Made by a program: the position numbers and the translations under genes
Shown: piece by piece, positions 1 to 6,271 of the stretch
How the letters are laid out: the number at the start of each line of letters is the position of its first letter
How positions within the stretch are numbered: position 1 is the first letter of the stretch
Assembly: GCA_007136375.1 (NCBI GenBank)
Contig: SLHB01000026.1
Coordinates: forward strand, 1 to 6,885
Direction: 5' to 3'
DNA from: Candidatus Hydrogenedentota bacterium
GTDB lineage: Bacteria; Hydrogenedentota; Hydrogenedentia; Hydrogenedentales; SLHB01
Length of the DNA stretch: 6,885 nucleotides
Notes under the pieces: model-generated
What the model saw: only the letters and a program-made list of their open reading frames with translations
Databases searched by the model: none
Told to the model about the DNA's origin: nothing

Positions 1-1
1 C

Positions 2-76
2 CTGGCGACGGAGCCGGCCATCGAGAACCAGACGCGGAAATTCAAGGCGTTGACCTTCGCGGGCCGCGGCTCCTGA
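2..76 (+). CDS. C-terminal end of an unidentified gene (partial)
   Basis: An open frame enters from the left edge and stops at a TGA at 74-76, giving 24 residues that end in FKALTFAGRGS. The piece is polar and basic with no membrane segment, so it does not look like the missing N-terminus of the permease remnant just downstream, although both are in the same frame. I do not recognise the family. The stop could end a separate upstream gene, or it could be a nonsense codon in a decayed stretch. Codon use is compatible with coding, but the piece is too short to be sure. Confidence 0.35.
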   Translation: MATEPAIENQTRKFKALTFAGRGS

Positions 77-100
77 GGCGGGCGCCGTAAAGCGGAGGCG

Positions 101-462
101 GTGGCGGGCGGGCTCGCCCTTGGGTCCGCGCCAGAGATGGGGCGGCGCGCGGAACCCCTCATACTCCCGCTGCTCATGTTGCTCGTCACGCCGTGCACGG
201 ACTGGTATCTTGTCTTTACGGGCGCGGCGAGGGGCAACCTCGCCGTGAGCACGGCGCTCCTGCCGGTGAATTTCGTCTTGCAACTCCTGTTGTTGCCCGT
301 CTATCTGCAGTTCCTTGCGGGCGCCGCGCTTTCGTTCGAGTGGCGCGAAATTCGCCCGTCGCCTTGGCCGTCGCCCTCGCCGCGTTTCCCGGTGAACCCT
401 TGATCGCGGCCACGCTGGTCACCGGCGCGCTCATCGAGCTTCCCGTTCTTGCCCTGTCTCGT
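101..462 (+). pseudogene. Decayed ACR3/bile-acid-symporter-type arsenite permease fragment
   Basis: Two plus-strand frames together carry pieces of an arsenite/bile acid:Na+ symporter superfamily membrane protein. The first frame (about 125-340) contains LLVTPCTDWYLVFTG followed by a hydrophobic helix, LLPVNFVLQLLLLPVYLQFL. The PCTDW motif is typical of prokaryotic ACR3-like arsenic resistance permeases. The second frame (about 340-460, shifted) gives ARNSPVALAVALAAFPGEP and ATLVTGALIELPVLALS, which resembles a later part of the same family with its conserved RNS segment. The pieces almost touch, whereas family members have several tens of residues, including membrane helices, between them. 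The N-terminal helices are also missing. This points to an internal deletion with a frame change plus 5' loss, rather than a single sequencing error. An intact protein would export As(III) across the inner membrane; this copy cannot. The GTG at 101 is only the first possible start codon in the frame. The family call is from memory of its motifs. Confidence 0.7.
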
Positions 463-481
463 GGGGACTGCTCAGAATCCA

Positions 482-506
482 GGGCGCCAGGTCGTTTCGG
501 GCGCCC
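482..506. repeat. GC-rich inverted repeat between convergent genes
   Basis: GGGCGCC (482-488) and GGCGCCC (500-506) form a perfect 7-bp stem with an 11-nt loop. It lies about 25 nt past the stop codon of the minus-strand monooxygenase-like gene and just beyond the permease remnant on the plus strand. This is where a bidirectional terminator would sit. Neither strand has a T-run after the stem, so a classical intrinsic terminator is not supported. It may still be a 3'-end stabilising structure. Confidence 0.35.
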
Positions 507-530
507 GGCGATGATTGACGGGCCTGTCGC

Positions 531-1712
531 TCAAAGATGCACGAAGGGGAACTCAGGCGGCACGCCCAAATACACCTGCCCGACCGTTTCGTAGCGGCTC
601 TTGCACACCAAGCCATGATTTCGCAGGGTCTGCGCGTCACGGAAACACCGTTCGATGGCGCTGGCCTCGTAGATGGCGGAGGCGCCGGCGGTGTTCTGCA
701 TCATGTCCGCCACCTTCGCGGCGGTGTTTGCCGCGTGGGTTCCCGCCAACATGAGATCCGCGTTGTGCTCCAGGGTAGCCGGTTCGCCGGCCTTCGCCCG
801 CTCCCAGGCCTGGGCGAGGGTGTCGTAGAAGAGGGTTCGCGCGGCGCGGAGCATGCCTTCGGCTTCGGCGAAGACAGCCTGGGCCATGGTCCGCTCCCGG
901 AGCGTGTTGGATAATCCCATGGGCGTCTTGCTTAGGGCCAATTCGCGAAACGCGTCAAGGGCCTTGCGGCCAATGGCCAGCGTGACCGGCGTGAAAATGG
1001 CCACCACGATGGCCATGCCGGACAAGCGATAGAGCGGCCCTTGGTAATGGCGGCCCAGGCGTGGATTGGGGTTAAGGGGAAAGGCGCGCGCCGCGGGGAC
1101 ATGGACACTGTCGAAGGTCACATCGTGGCTGTCGGTGCCGCGCATGCCCAGGGCGCGCCAAGTGTCGACGATTTCGACATCGCTGGCGCGCAGGATGAGT
1201 TGCAGCATGACCGGCGCCTCGTTGACCATCCGCGGCCGGCCGTCGTCCATCACCATTCCAGTTAGGAGCAGCCAGTCGGAGTCGTGAATGTTGCTGGCCA
1301 GGGGCGCCCGGCCGGTAACCTGGTAGCCGCCGTCCACTTCCACGGTTGGCTGGGGCGGATGAAACGCGCCCGCGATGAGGGTGTCCGGCCCGTTCGCGTA
1401 GATCTCCTCCGCGCCTTCGTCGGGGAGGCGCGAGCACCACCAGGCCACGTGATTGCCCGCCTGCAAGGCCCAGCCGGCCACGCTGTCGAACCCGGCGATT
1501 GTTTCGGCGGCCCGCGCGTACGTGACGGGGTCGACCTCGAGACCGCCCAAGGTCTCCGGGGTGAACATGCGCTGTAGGCCAGCCGCCGTGAGCGCGTCCA
1601 ATACCGCCTTGGCGGGCCGTCGCTGACGTTCGGCTTCGGCGGCGTGCTCTTGAATGAGCGGGCCGATGTCCTGGGCGGCGTCCAGCAGGTTGTCTGTGGA
1701 GAGCATCGTCAT
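531..1712 (-). CDS. Acyl-CoA dehydrogenase-fold flavin-dependent monooxygenase (HsaA/DszC-like)
   Basis: The 393-residue protein has the acyl-CoA dehydrogenase layout: a helical N-terminal domain (about 1-115), a beta domain (about 118-212, with VTGRAPLASNIHDSDW and TWRALGMRGTDSHDV), and a helical C-terminal domain (about 235-375). The end, RDAQTLRNHGLVCKSRYETVGQVYLG, resembles the group that includes HsaA, DszC and HpaB-type hydroxylases (C-terminal Acyl-CoA_dh_2 domain), not true dehydrogenases. The YEGT-type segment carrying the catalytic Glu of dehydrogenases is not visible. Ser140 and His366 are plausible counterparts of the Ser and His that serve flavin-hydroperoxide chemistry in that group. 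Known members hydroxylate aromatic or sulfur compounds using reduced flavin from a separate reductase, and none is encoded here. Length is normal for the family. The ATG at 1712 is chosen over the one at 1706 because AAGGAG lies 8 nt upstream of it. It is the last gene of the cluster. Substrate unknown; an uncommon dehydrogenase remains possible. Confidence 0.85.
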   Translation of the reverse strand: MTMLSTDNLLDAAQDIGPLIQEHAAEAERQRRPAKAVLDALTAAGLQRMFTPETLGGLEVDPVTYARAAETIAGFDSVAGWALQAGNHVAWWCSRLPDEGAEEIYANGPDTLIAGAFHPPQPTVEVDGGYQVTGRAPLASNIHDSDWLLLTGMVMDDGRPRMVNEAPVMLQLILRASDVEIVDTWRALGMRGTDSHDVTFDSVHVPAARAFPLNPNPRLGRHYQGPLYRLSGMAIVVAIFTPVTLAIGRKALDAFRELALSKTPMGLSNTLRERTMAQAVFAEAEGMLRAARTLFYDTLAQAWERAKAGEPATLEHNADLMLAGTHAANTAAKVADMMQNTAGASAIYEASAIERCFRDAQTLRNHGLVCKSRYETVGQVYLGVPPEFPFVHL

Positions 1713-1784
1713 TGCTCCGTCTCCTTGCCTCGTCTTTTCAGTTTCGGCCTGGCTCTGGAACGTCTGAGTCTTTCGTATTCGGCG

Positions 1785-2624
1785 TCAGGCCATGGGCCGC
1801 CGCGCGAAGAAATCCGCCATGGCGCCGGCCGCGCCTTTCGGATTCATGCCCAATACCGCATGGGCCGTGTCCGGGACAACGGCGCTTTCCGCGTGGGGGA
1901 TCCACTGTTGCAGCGTTTCATGGGTGGCCTGGTAGAAGGGCGTCGTGTTTGCGCCCACCATGTTGAGCACCGGCGCGGTTATGCGGGCCGCGTCCTCCTG
2001 TGTGAATTTCCAGGCTTCGAGCGCGGGGACGTCGTTATGGAAGACCGTTTCGGAATCCTCGACCCAACGATCAAACCATCCCGGTGGAAAGGTGTTGTGG
2101 AAAATCTCCGCGTAGTTGGATCCGAGCAATCCCTGGAAGAACGTGTCGAGGCCCGTCGCTGTTTCTCCCGCCTCTAGGAAGGGCGCGGCCTGGGCCAGGA
2201 TCTCCTGATACTCCGGCGATTCCGCCAGAACAGAGGGCAACGCGGGCTCCACGAGGACGAGGGTGTGGACGCGTTCCGGGTAATCCACGGCGAATTGCAG
2301 AAGAATCGTTCCGCCGTAGGATTGCCCGGCGAGGTGGGCGCGTTCAACGCCCAGCCAATCCATCACGGCGCGGCAGTCCGCGGCCTGCTGAGAAATGCTC
2401 AAGGGAAGCCCGGCCCGCGTGCTTCGGCCCCATCCCCGGCGGTGGTAGTGAATGAGACGGTAACGGCTCGCGAGGGCGGGCTCCTGGAGGATGACGTAGC
2501 ACTCGTCACGCATGCCGCCATGGACGAACAGGACCGGTTCACCGCTGCCGCCATCGTGGAGATCGAATTCCACCCCCTCTATCTCCGTGAGGCGCATGGG
2601 AGGCGCCTCCGCTGGCGCGTTCAT
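1785..2624 (-). CDS. Alpha/beta hydrolase (third, divergent copy)
   Basis: This 279-residue cytosolic alpha/beta hydrolase has the oxyanion motif VHGG (34-37), the nucleophile elbow GQSYGG (100-105, Ser102) and a C-terminal catalytic His in DTAHAVLG (His255). The acid usually found after strand beta-7 is absent: that region reads LNMVGANTTPF, with Asn226 near the expected place. Glu126 in LVLVEPALP, after beta-6, is the likely acid. The cap region (about 130-205) is helical and rich in aromatic residues. It has no signal peptide. Its ATG overlaps the stop of the upstream hydrolase as ATGA, with GGAGG 9 nt before the start, so translation is probably coupled. It is much less like the other two hydrolases than they are like each other, and is not their tandem twin. 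Esterase, lactonase or C-C bond hydrolase activity are all possible; the substrate cannot be told from sequence. Confidence 0.88.
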   Translation of the reverse strand: MNAPAEAPPMRLTEIEGVEFDLHDGGSGEPVLFVHGGMRDECYVILQEPALASRYRLIHYHRRGWGRSTRAGLPLSISQQAADCRAVMDWLGVERAHLAGQSYGGTILLQFAVDYPERVHTLVLVEPALPSVLAESPEYQEILAQAAPFLEAGETATGLDTFFQGLLGSNYAEIFHNTFPPGWFDRWVEDSETVFHNDVPALEAWKFTQEDAARITAPVLNMVGANTTPFYQATHETLQQWIPHAESAVVPDTAHAVLGMNPKGAAGAMADFFARRPMA

Positions 2625-3469
2625 CGCGACCGCCCTCCGTCATGCGCTGTCGTCTCGAAAAATTGCGTGAGCTCGCCCGCCACACGCTCCGGCTCGAAGG
2701 TCGGGCCGAGATGGCCCGCGCCAGGGATGTCCCGCACCTCCGCGTTGGGGATGTGCTTGGCGGCGTATGCCGCGGCGTTGGCGAGCCATGGCAGCGCCGT
2801 TTGGGATCCGCGCAAGAGCAGCACCGGCGCGGTGATCTGTTTCAGCGCGGACGCGGCCTTCGGGTTTGCGCCTTTTGGAGCGATGTCCTGCCGGAATTCT
2901 TCGAGGTCGACCTGGATATAGCGCGATGCGAGTTCGAATCCGTTCATCTCCGCCACGGCCGCGAGTTCATTGTTATTGCAGACGAACTCGCAGAAGCGCC
3001 GGACTGCCTCGGTGGGCGAACCTTTCGCCGTCGCATCCGCCATCTGGTCCACAAGAGCCGTGAACCGCGCCTCGGTCGCCGCGTCCATCGCCTCGCGCAA
3101 CGGCGGTTCGTAGGCGGCCGCCGCCGCGATGGCGGGGCTGCGCGCCGCGGCGGCAAGGGTCAAGGCTCCGCCGCCCGACTGGCCCGCCAGCGCCACCGGT
3201 CCGCCGATGCTTTCCACGAAGGCGGTGACGTCCCCCACCAGGGCGTCCAGCGAGTGGTCCGGGTGGTCGTCGCTCAACCCCCGTCCGCGCGTGCTCATGA
3301 CATAGCACGTGAACCGCTCCGTTAGATACGGCAGCGCCTCGCCCCAGTCCATTTCTCCGTCATCGAGCGCCCCGTGGAGCAGGACGAGGGGCGGTCCCTG
3401 CCCGGAGACGGTTCCCGCGATTTCAACGCCGCCTTCGGATTGCGCCCGGTGAATGTGGCCCTCCTTCAT
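2621..3469 (-). CDS. Alpha/beta hydrolase, YEPP type (paralog 2)
   Basis: This 282-residue alpha/beta hydrolase has LLHGAL (30-35) for the oxyanion hole, the nucleophile elbow GQSGGG (96-101, Ser98) and the catalytic His in GAGHLGP (His253). After strand beta-7 the sequence reads LLLRGSQTALPW, with no Asp or Glu in the usual position. Glu121 of AAYEPP, after beta-6, is the probable third member of the triad. It is a close paralog of the hydrolase at 3983-4837: a hand alignment without gaps over the first 120 residues gives about 70 identities, and Ser98 and Glu121 have the same numbers in both. Start at ATG 3469, with AAGGAGGG upstream at a slightly long spacing of about 12 nt. It ends in an ATGA overlap with the next hydrolase. 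No signal peptide, so cytosolic. Function within the family (esterase, lactonase, C-C hydrolase) is undetermined. Confidence 0.9.
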   Translation of the reverse strand: MKEGHIHRAQSEGGVEIAGTVSGQGPPLVLLHGALDDGEMDWGEALPYLTERFTCYVMSTRGRGLSDDHPDHSLDALVGDVTAFVESIGGPVALAGQSGGGALTLAAAARSPAIAAAAAYEPPLREAMDAATEARFTALVDQMADATAKGSPTEAVRRFCEFVCNNNELAAVAEMNGFELASRYIQVDLEEFRQDIAPKGANPKAASALKQITAPVLLLRGSQTALPWLANAAAYAAKHIPNAEVRDIPGAGHLGPTFEPERVAGELTQFFETTAHDGGRSR

Positions 3470-3528
3470 GCGCCGGATCTCCCTCCTTGTTGTTGTTCAG
3501 TCTCCGCTCCCTTGCCGCGCTCTGGCGG

Positions 3529-3837
3529 CTATTCCCGCATGAACGTTGGCGGCGTCAGCTTGGCCAGCATGTCCGCGTTGGTGAGATCCCACGAAGGCGT
3601 AGGGCTGGACTCGCCCAAGTCGTCCCAGTAGGCGACCCAGGTGTACAAGGAAACCTCGTCTCCTTCGAGGACCTGGACCACCGTGTTGGAGGCAAGCTTC
3701 TCCCAGGCCACGATCTTGAGATTGGCGAAGGCGTCCTTGACGCTGCTGGGCGCTTCTCCCTTGCCGAAAGCCTCAAAGCGGGTGTAGACGGCCTCGGTGT
3801 CCTCTGGCGACCAAGAATAGATGTTTGTCACGCGCAT
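3529..3837 (-). CDS. Small DUF3303-like protein
   Basis: This 102-residue protein lies between the two paralogous hydrolases, 58 nt from the next gene. It starts VTNIYSWSPEDTEAVYTRFEAF, continues with KIVAWEKLASNTVVQVLEGDE, and ends with an aromatic stretch, TWVAYWDDLG, and LTNADMLAKL. This order (short beta strand, helix with paired aromatics, two strands, W-containing helix, final DE/AD..L segment) resembles the DUF3303 family of small ferredoxin-like dimeric alpha+beta proteins, whose function is unknown. The match is from memory and modest. It has no cysteine, signal peptide or membrane segment. ATG 3837 is supported by AAGGAG 9 nt upstream. Position in the cluster suggests a role tied to the neighbouring hydrolases or flavoenzymes, for instance a small monooxygenase or isomerase-like partner, but this is a guess. 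Confidence 0.75.
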   Translation of the reverse strand: MRVTNIYSWSPEDTEAVYTRFEAFGKGEAPSSVKDAFANLKIVAWEKLASNTVVQVLEGDEVSLYTWVAYWDDLGESSPTPSWDLTNADMLAKLTPPTFMRE

Positions 3838-3982
3838 GTGTCAGCGCTCCTTTCCGCATCCGAATCGAATCTGTCCGCTCGTTATGAACTTGCGCGCCGC
3901 GCGCCATCGCCAACGGCATAGGCCCAGAGCCTATCATTGCGAACCCAATCCCGGCGCCGTCCGCGGCGCGAACGGCGCGGCG
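3838..3982 (-). other. 145-nt intergenic leader with two hairpins
   Basis: This is the longest gap inside the minus-strand cluster. GCGCCG/CGGCGC (3954-3959 and 3964-3969, 4-nt loop) can form a strong GC hairpin 13 nt after the upstream hydrolase stop codon. ATAGGC/GCCTAT (3918-3923 and 3929-3934, 5-nt loop) follows. Neither is trailed by a U-run. The rest is ordinary leader ending in the AAGGAG ribosome site of the small gene. I see no convincing -35/-10 pair, but a weak internal promoter cannot be excluded. The structures may uncouple expression of the first three genes from the last four. Confidence 0.4.
3954..3969 (-). repeat. GC hairpin just after a hydrolase stop codon
   Basis: GCGCCG and CGGCGC form a perfect 6-bp stem around the 4-nt loop TCCG. 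It lies 13 nt downstream of the TAG at 3983-3985 in the direction of transcription. It lacks a U-tract, so it is better seen as an mRNA-stabilising or attenuating structure than as a proven terminator. Confidence 0.35.
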
Positions 3983-4837
3983 CTATGGCCGTGGCTCGGA
4001 AGACATTGCCTCGGACGCCCGAAGGAACCGCGTCAGTTCGGCCGCGGTCCGTTCGGGTTCAACGATAGGGGCAAGGTGTCCAGCGCCCGTGATCTTCCGT
4101 ACGTGAGCGTTTGTCACGTGGCTGGCCACGTGATCGACGCCGTCGGTAAACCAGTTGGGCGGGTTGGATCGCGTCCCGTGGAGTAGCAGGACCGGCGCCG
4201 TGATCTTGGCGAGTTCTTCTGGCGCGGTTGGCGCCGGCCCGTCGTAGTCGCGCATTTGCTGGAACTCCCGAAGCTGTACAAGAACGTTTGGCGCCAAGGC
4301 CTCGAAGAAGTCCATTTCCGCTACACTGGCCAATTCTTCCTCGTTGGTCACGAATTCGACAAACGTTTGCGCGGCGCCGGCGAGCTCTCCGTCGGCCGTC
4401 AGTTCGGTCATGCGCGCAATGGTGTCCGTGAAGCGCCTGAAAACGGCCTCGGTAATTACCTCAAATATCGGCGGTTCGTAGGCGGCGACGGCTGAAACGG
4501 CGCCACTGCTCCGCGCCGCGCCGAGCGAAAGCAGCGCGCCGCCCGAGAGTCCCATGAGTCCCACGGGCTCGCCGATGCTCTCCGCGAAGGCGGCGACGTC
4601 CTGGATTAGACGCGGGGGCGAGAGGTCGTCGCTTTCGCCGCTGAGCCCCCGATTCCGTGTGCTCATGGCATAGCAGGTGAAGCGGTTGCTGAGAAACGGC
4701 AACAGTGGCGTCCAGGCCGTGTCCCCATCCGCCAAGGCGCCGTGGACGAGAACCAGGGGCGGTCCTTGTCCGTGGACCCGTCCGGCAATTTCCGTTCCGT
4801 CATCAGACGTGGCCCGGTGGATGCGATCGTTACTCAT
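3983..4837 (-). CDS. Alpha/beta hydrolase, YEPP type (paralog 1)
   Basis: This 284-residue alpha/beta hydrolase has LVHGAL (30-35), the nucleophile elbow GLSGGA (96-101, Ser98) and the catalytic His in GAGHLAP (His254). As in its paralog at 2621-3469, the post-beta-7 acid is not obvious (LLLHGTRSNPPNW) and Glu121 in AAYEPP is the probable acid. The start is set at ATG 4837, not at an in-frame TTG 21 nt further upstream. AGGAGG (4845-4850) lies 7 nt before the ATG, and the resulting N-terminus, MSNDRIHRA, lines up with MKEGHIHRA of the paralog. It has no signal peptide and is probably cytosolic. It follows the BBE-like oxidoreductase by 39 nt. The cap region (about 125-205) differs more from the paralog than the core does, suggesting a different or broadened substrate. 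The reaction is unknown. Confidence 0.9.
   Translation of the reverse strand: MSNDRIHRATSDDGTEIAGRVHGQGPPLVLVHGALADGDTAWTPLLPFLSNRFTCYAMSTRNRGLSGESDDLSPPRLIQDVAAFAESIGEPVGLMGLSGGALLSLGAARSSGAVSAVAAYEPPIFEVITEAVFRRFTDTIARMTELTADGELAGAAQTFVEFVTNEEELASVAEMDFFEALAPNVLVQLREFQQMRDYDGPAPTAPEELAKITAPVLLLHGTRSNPPNWFTDGVDHVASHVTNAHVRKITGAGHLAPIVEPERTAAELTRFLRASEAMSSEPRP
4114..4133. repeat. Perfect 9-bp inverted repeat inside a hydrolase gene
   Basis: TCACGTGGC and GCCACGTGA flank a 2-nt spacer and contain CACGTG twice. The stretch codes for DHVASHVT in the hydrolase, and the two HV codon pairs produce much of the symmetry. The paralog does not share it. It looks like an operator-type palindrome but probably arises from coding. 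Confidence 0.3.
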
Positions 4838-4844
4838 CGGTAGC

Positions 4845-4850
4845 CCTCCT
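4845..4850 (-). promoter_or_regulatory. Ribosome binding site fixing the hydrolase start
   Basis: AGGAGG on the minus strand, 7 nt before ATG 4837. It is one of the best Shine-Dalgarno sites in the window and rules in favour of the ATG over the upstream in-frame TTG at 4858. Confidence 0.8.
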
Positions 4851-4876
4851 ACCGGCAAGTCCGCGCGGTTTCGCCG

Positions 4877-6265
4877 CTAGACGGCGGCGGCCGGCTTGAT
4901 GTTCTGGTTCACCTGGAAAAAATTGTCCGGATCGTACTTCTTCTTGATGGCGGCCAGCCGGTCATAGTTCTCCCCATAGGTCGCCTTGACGCGGTCCTCG
5001 CCCTCTTCCATCATGAAGTTTACATACGCCCCGCCCATGGTGTGGGGATGCACGGCTTCCCAATACTCTCGCGCCCAGGCCGCGAGCTTGTCCGCCTTTC
5101 CGGGGTCCGGGTCAATGGCCGCGATGACCATGGACCACGTCGCGTTCCGGAAGTTCCAAGCCGCGCTGTCCCGTCCGGCCTGGTGAACCGCGCCGTCAAT
5201 GGGGTACAGGTGCATCAGCGAAAGTTCGCTCGGCGCCTTGGCGGCGTGTTCAAGGTGTATGTCGATTGCCGCATCCGGAAGGTCTTTGACGAAATCGCCC
5301 TTCCAGTACCACTGGAGGCCCTCCGGGAGAAGGGGATCGAACATGCCCTGAAGGTGCGGGAACGGCATGGGCCCCATCCAGTCGAGAATGGGCGCGGGGA
5401 GCTCATTGCGGATGGGCGCCACCGCGTCCTTGGCTTGGTCGAGGGGGCCGCTGTAGCAGGAGATCAAGGCGCAGATCTGTTTGCCCCAATGCTCCTGGGG
5501 GAACGGATCGGTGGAGGGCACGGTTTTGAGGCCGATGAAGGAACACAATTCCGGGGGCGCCTTTGGGAGGAAGTCCCGGTACCATTCCATCACCGTGCGG
5601 GCGTCTCGGGCCTCCCAGAAGACTGGGCCGGCGTAGACCGTGCTGACAGGGTGAGCTTGGTAGACGAAGCTCGTGACCACGGCGAAGTTCCCGCCCCCGC
5701 CGCGCAGGGCCCACAAAAGGTCCTCGTTCTGAGACGCGTTGGCCGTTACGAAGCTTCCGTCGGCTAGCACCGCGTCAACCTCAATGAGATTGTCGCAGGT
5801 CAGGCCATACTTGCGCGTGAGGTACCCGTGGCCGCCGCCGAGGGTGAGGCCCGCGATGCCCGTGGTGGACACGATGCCGGCGGGCACGGCCAAGCCAAAG
5901 GCGTGCGTGGCGTGATCCACGTCGCCCTGCGTGCAGCCAGGCTCGGCGCGCACCGTGCGCTGGACCGGATCCACCCGCACCCCGTTCATGAGGGAAAGAT
6001 CGATGACCAGGCCGCCGTCACAACTCCCAAGGCCGGGCCCGTTGTGGCCGCCGCCCCGGATGGCGGTGAGGAGTTTGTTTTCCCGGGCGAACTCCACGGC
6101 GGATATCACGTCGGCGGTATTGGCGCAACGCGCGATCATGAGCGGGCGCTTGTCGATCATGCCGTTGTACAGCTTGCGGGCTTCCTCGTAGCCCGCGTCC
6201 CCTTGTTGGATGAGTTCTCCCCGCAGGCTCGCCTGGAATTGTTCGATGGCCGCGCCGTCTAGCAT
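4877..6265 (-). CDS. Berberine-bridge-enzyme-like FAD-linked oxidoreductase
   Basis: This 462-residue protein has the FAD-binding PCMH-type domain (about 38-210) with RGGGHN (70-75), GLTLGGGHGYLTRKYGL (139-155) and LLWALRGGGGNFAVVTSF (183-200). It ends in a BBE C-terminal segment, YVNFMMEEGEDRV...YGENYDRLAAIKKKYDPDNFFQVNQNI (about 414-456). His74 is the expected covalent 8-alpha attachment site for FAD. The second attachment Cys of bicovalent members is replaced, as the stretch reads GIVSTTGIAG with Val132 in its place, so a single covalent link is likely. Family members oxidise sugars, alkaloids, alcohols or polyketide intermediates, usually passing electrons to O2 and releasing H2O2. There is no Tat or Sec signal, so it is probably cytosolic. 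ATG 6265 is chosen because AAGGAG lies 6 nt upstream; a GTG at 6295 in the same frame has no such site. Substrate unknown. Confidence 0.93.
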   Translation of the reverse strand: MLDGAAIEQFQASLRGELIQQGDAGYEEARKLYNGMIDKRPLMIARCANTADVISAVEFARENKLLTAIRGGGHNGPGLGSCDGGLVIDLSLMNGVRVDPVQRTVRAEPGCTQGDVDHATHAFGLAVPAGIVSTTGIAGLTLGGGHGYLTRKYGLTCDNLIEVDAVLADGSFVTANASQNEDLLWALRGGGGNFAVVTSFVYQAHPVSTVYAGPVFWEARDARTVMEWYRDFLPKAPPELCSFIGLKTVPSTDPFPQEHWGKQICALISCYSGPLDQAKDAVAPIRNELPAPILDWMGPMPFPHLQGMFDPLLPEGLQWYWKGDFVKDLPDAAIDIHLEHAAKAPSELSLMHLYPIDGAVHQAGRDSAAWNFRNATWSMVIAAIDPDPGKADKLAAWAREYWEAVHPHTMGGAYVNFMMEEGEDRVKATYGENYDRLAAIKKKYDPDNFFQVNQNIKPAAAV

Positions 6266-6271
6266 GACGTT

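Noticed and set aside
193..594. A plus-strand 133-residue frame as an intact gene
   Set aside because: Only its middle part (about 340-460) resembles a protein family. Its start lies in another frame of the same permease remnant and its end runs into the minus-strand monooxygenase-like gene.
1644..2177. Plus-strand open frame of 177 residues spanning the gap between two minus-strand genes
   Set aside because: It overlaps two well-supported genes, has Arg-rich composition and no family motif.
2642..3325. Long plus-strand open frame of 227 residues opposite the YEPP hydrolase
   Set aside because: It is rich in Arg and Gly as expected for an antisense shadow. The minus-strand frame has clear catalytic motifs.
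3514..3529. Short GCCGC/GCGGC stem at the end of the DUF3303-like gene as a terminator
   Set aside because: Only 5 bp, overlaps the stop codon and has no U-run. The next gene follows within 60 nt.
4114..4133. Palindrome TCACGTGGC-TG-GCCACGTGA as a regulator binding site
   Set aside because: It lies deep inside a hydrolase coding region, is explained by two HV codon pairs, and is absent from the paralog. Kept only as a repeat.
5042..5767. Long plus-strand open frame of 241 residues opposite the BBE-like gene
   Set aside because: It is a shadow of the minus-strand coding frame caused by high GC, with no ribosome site and no recognisable domain.
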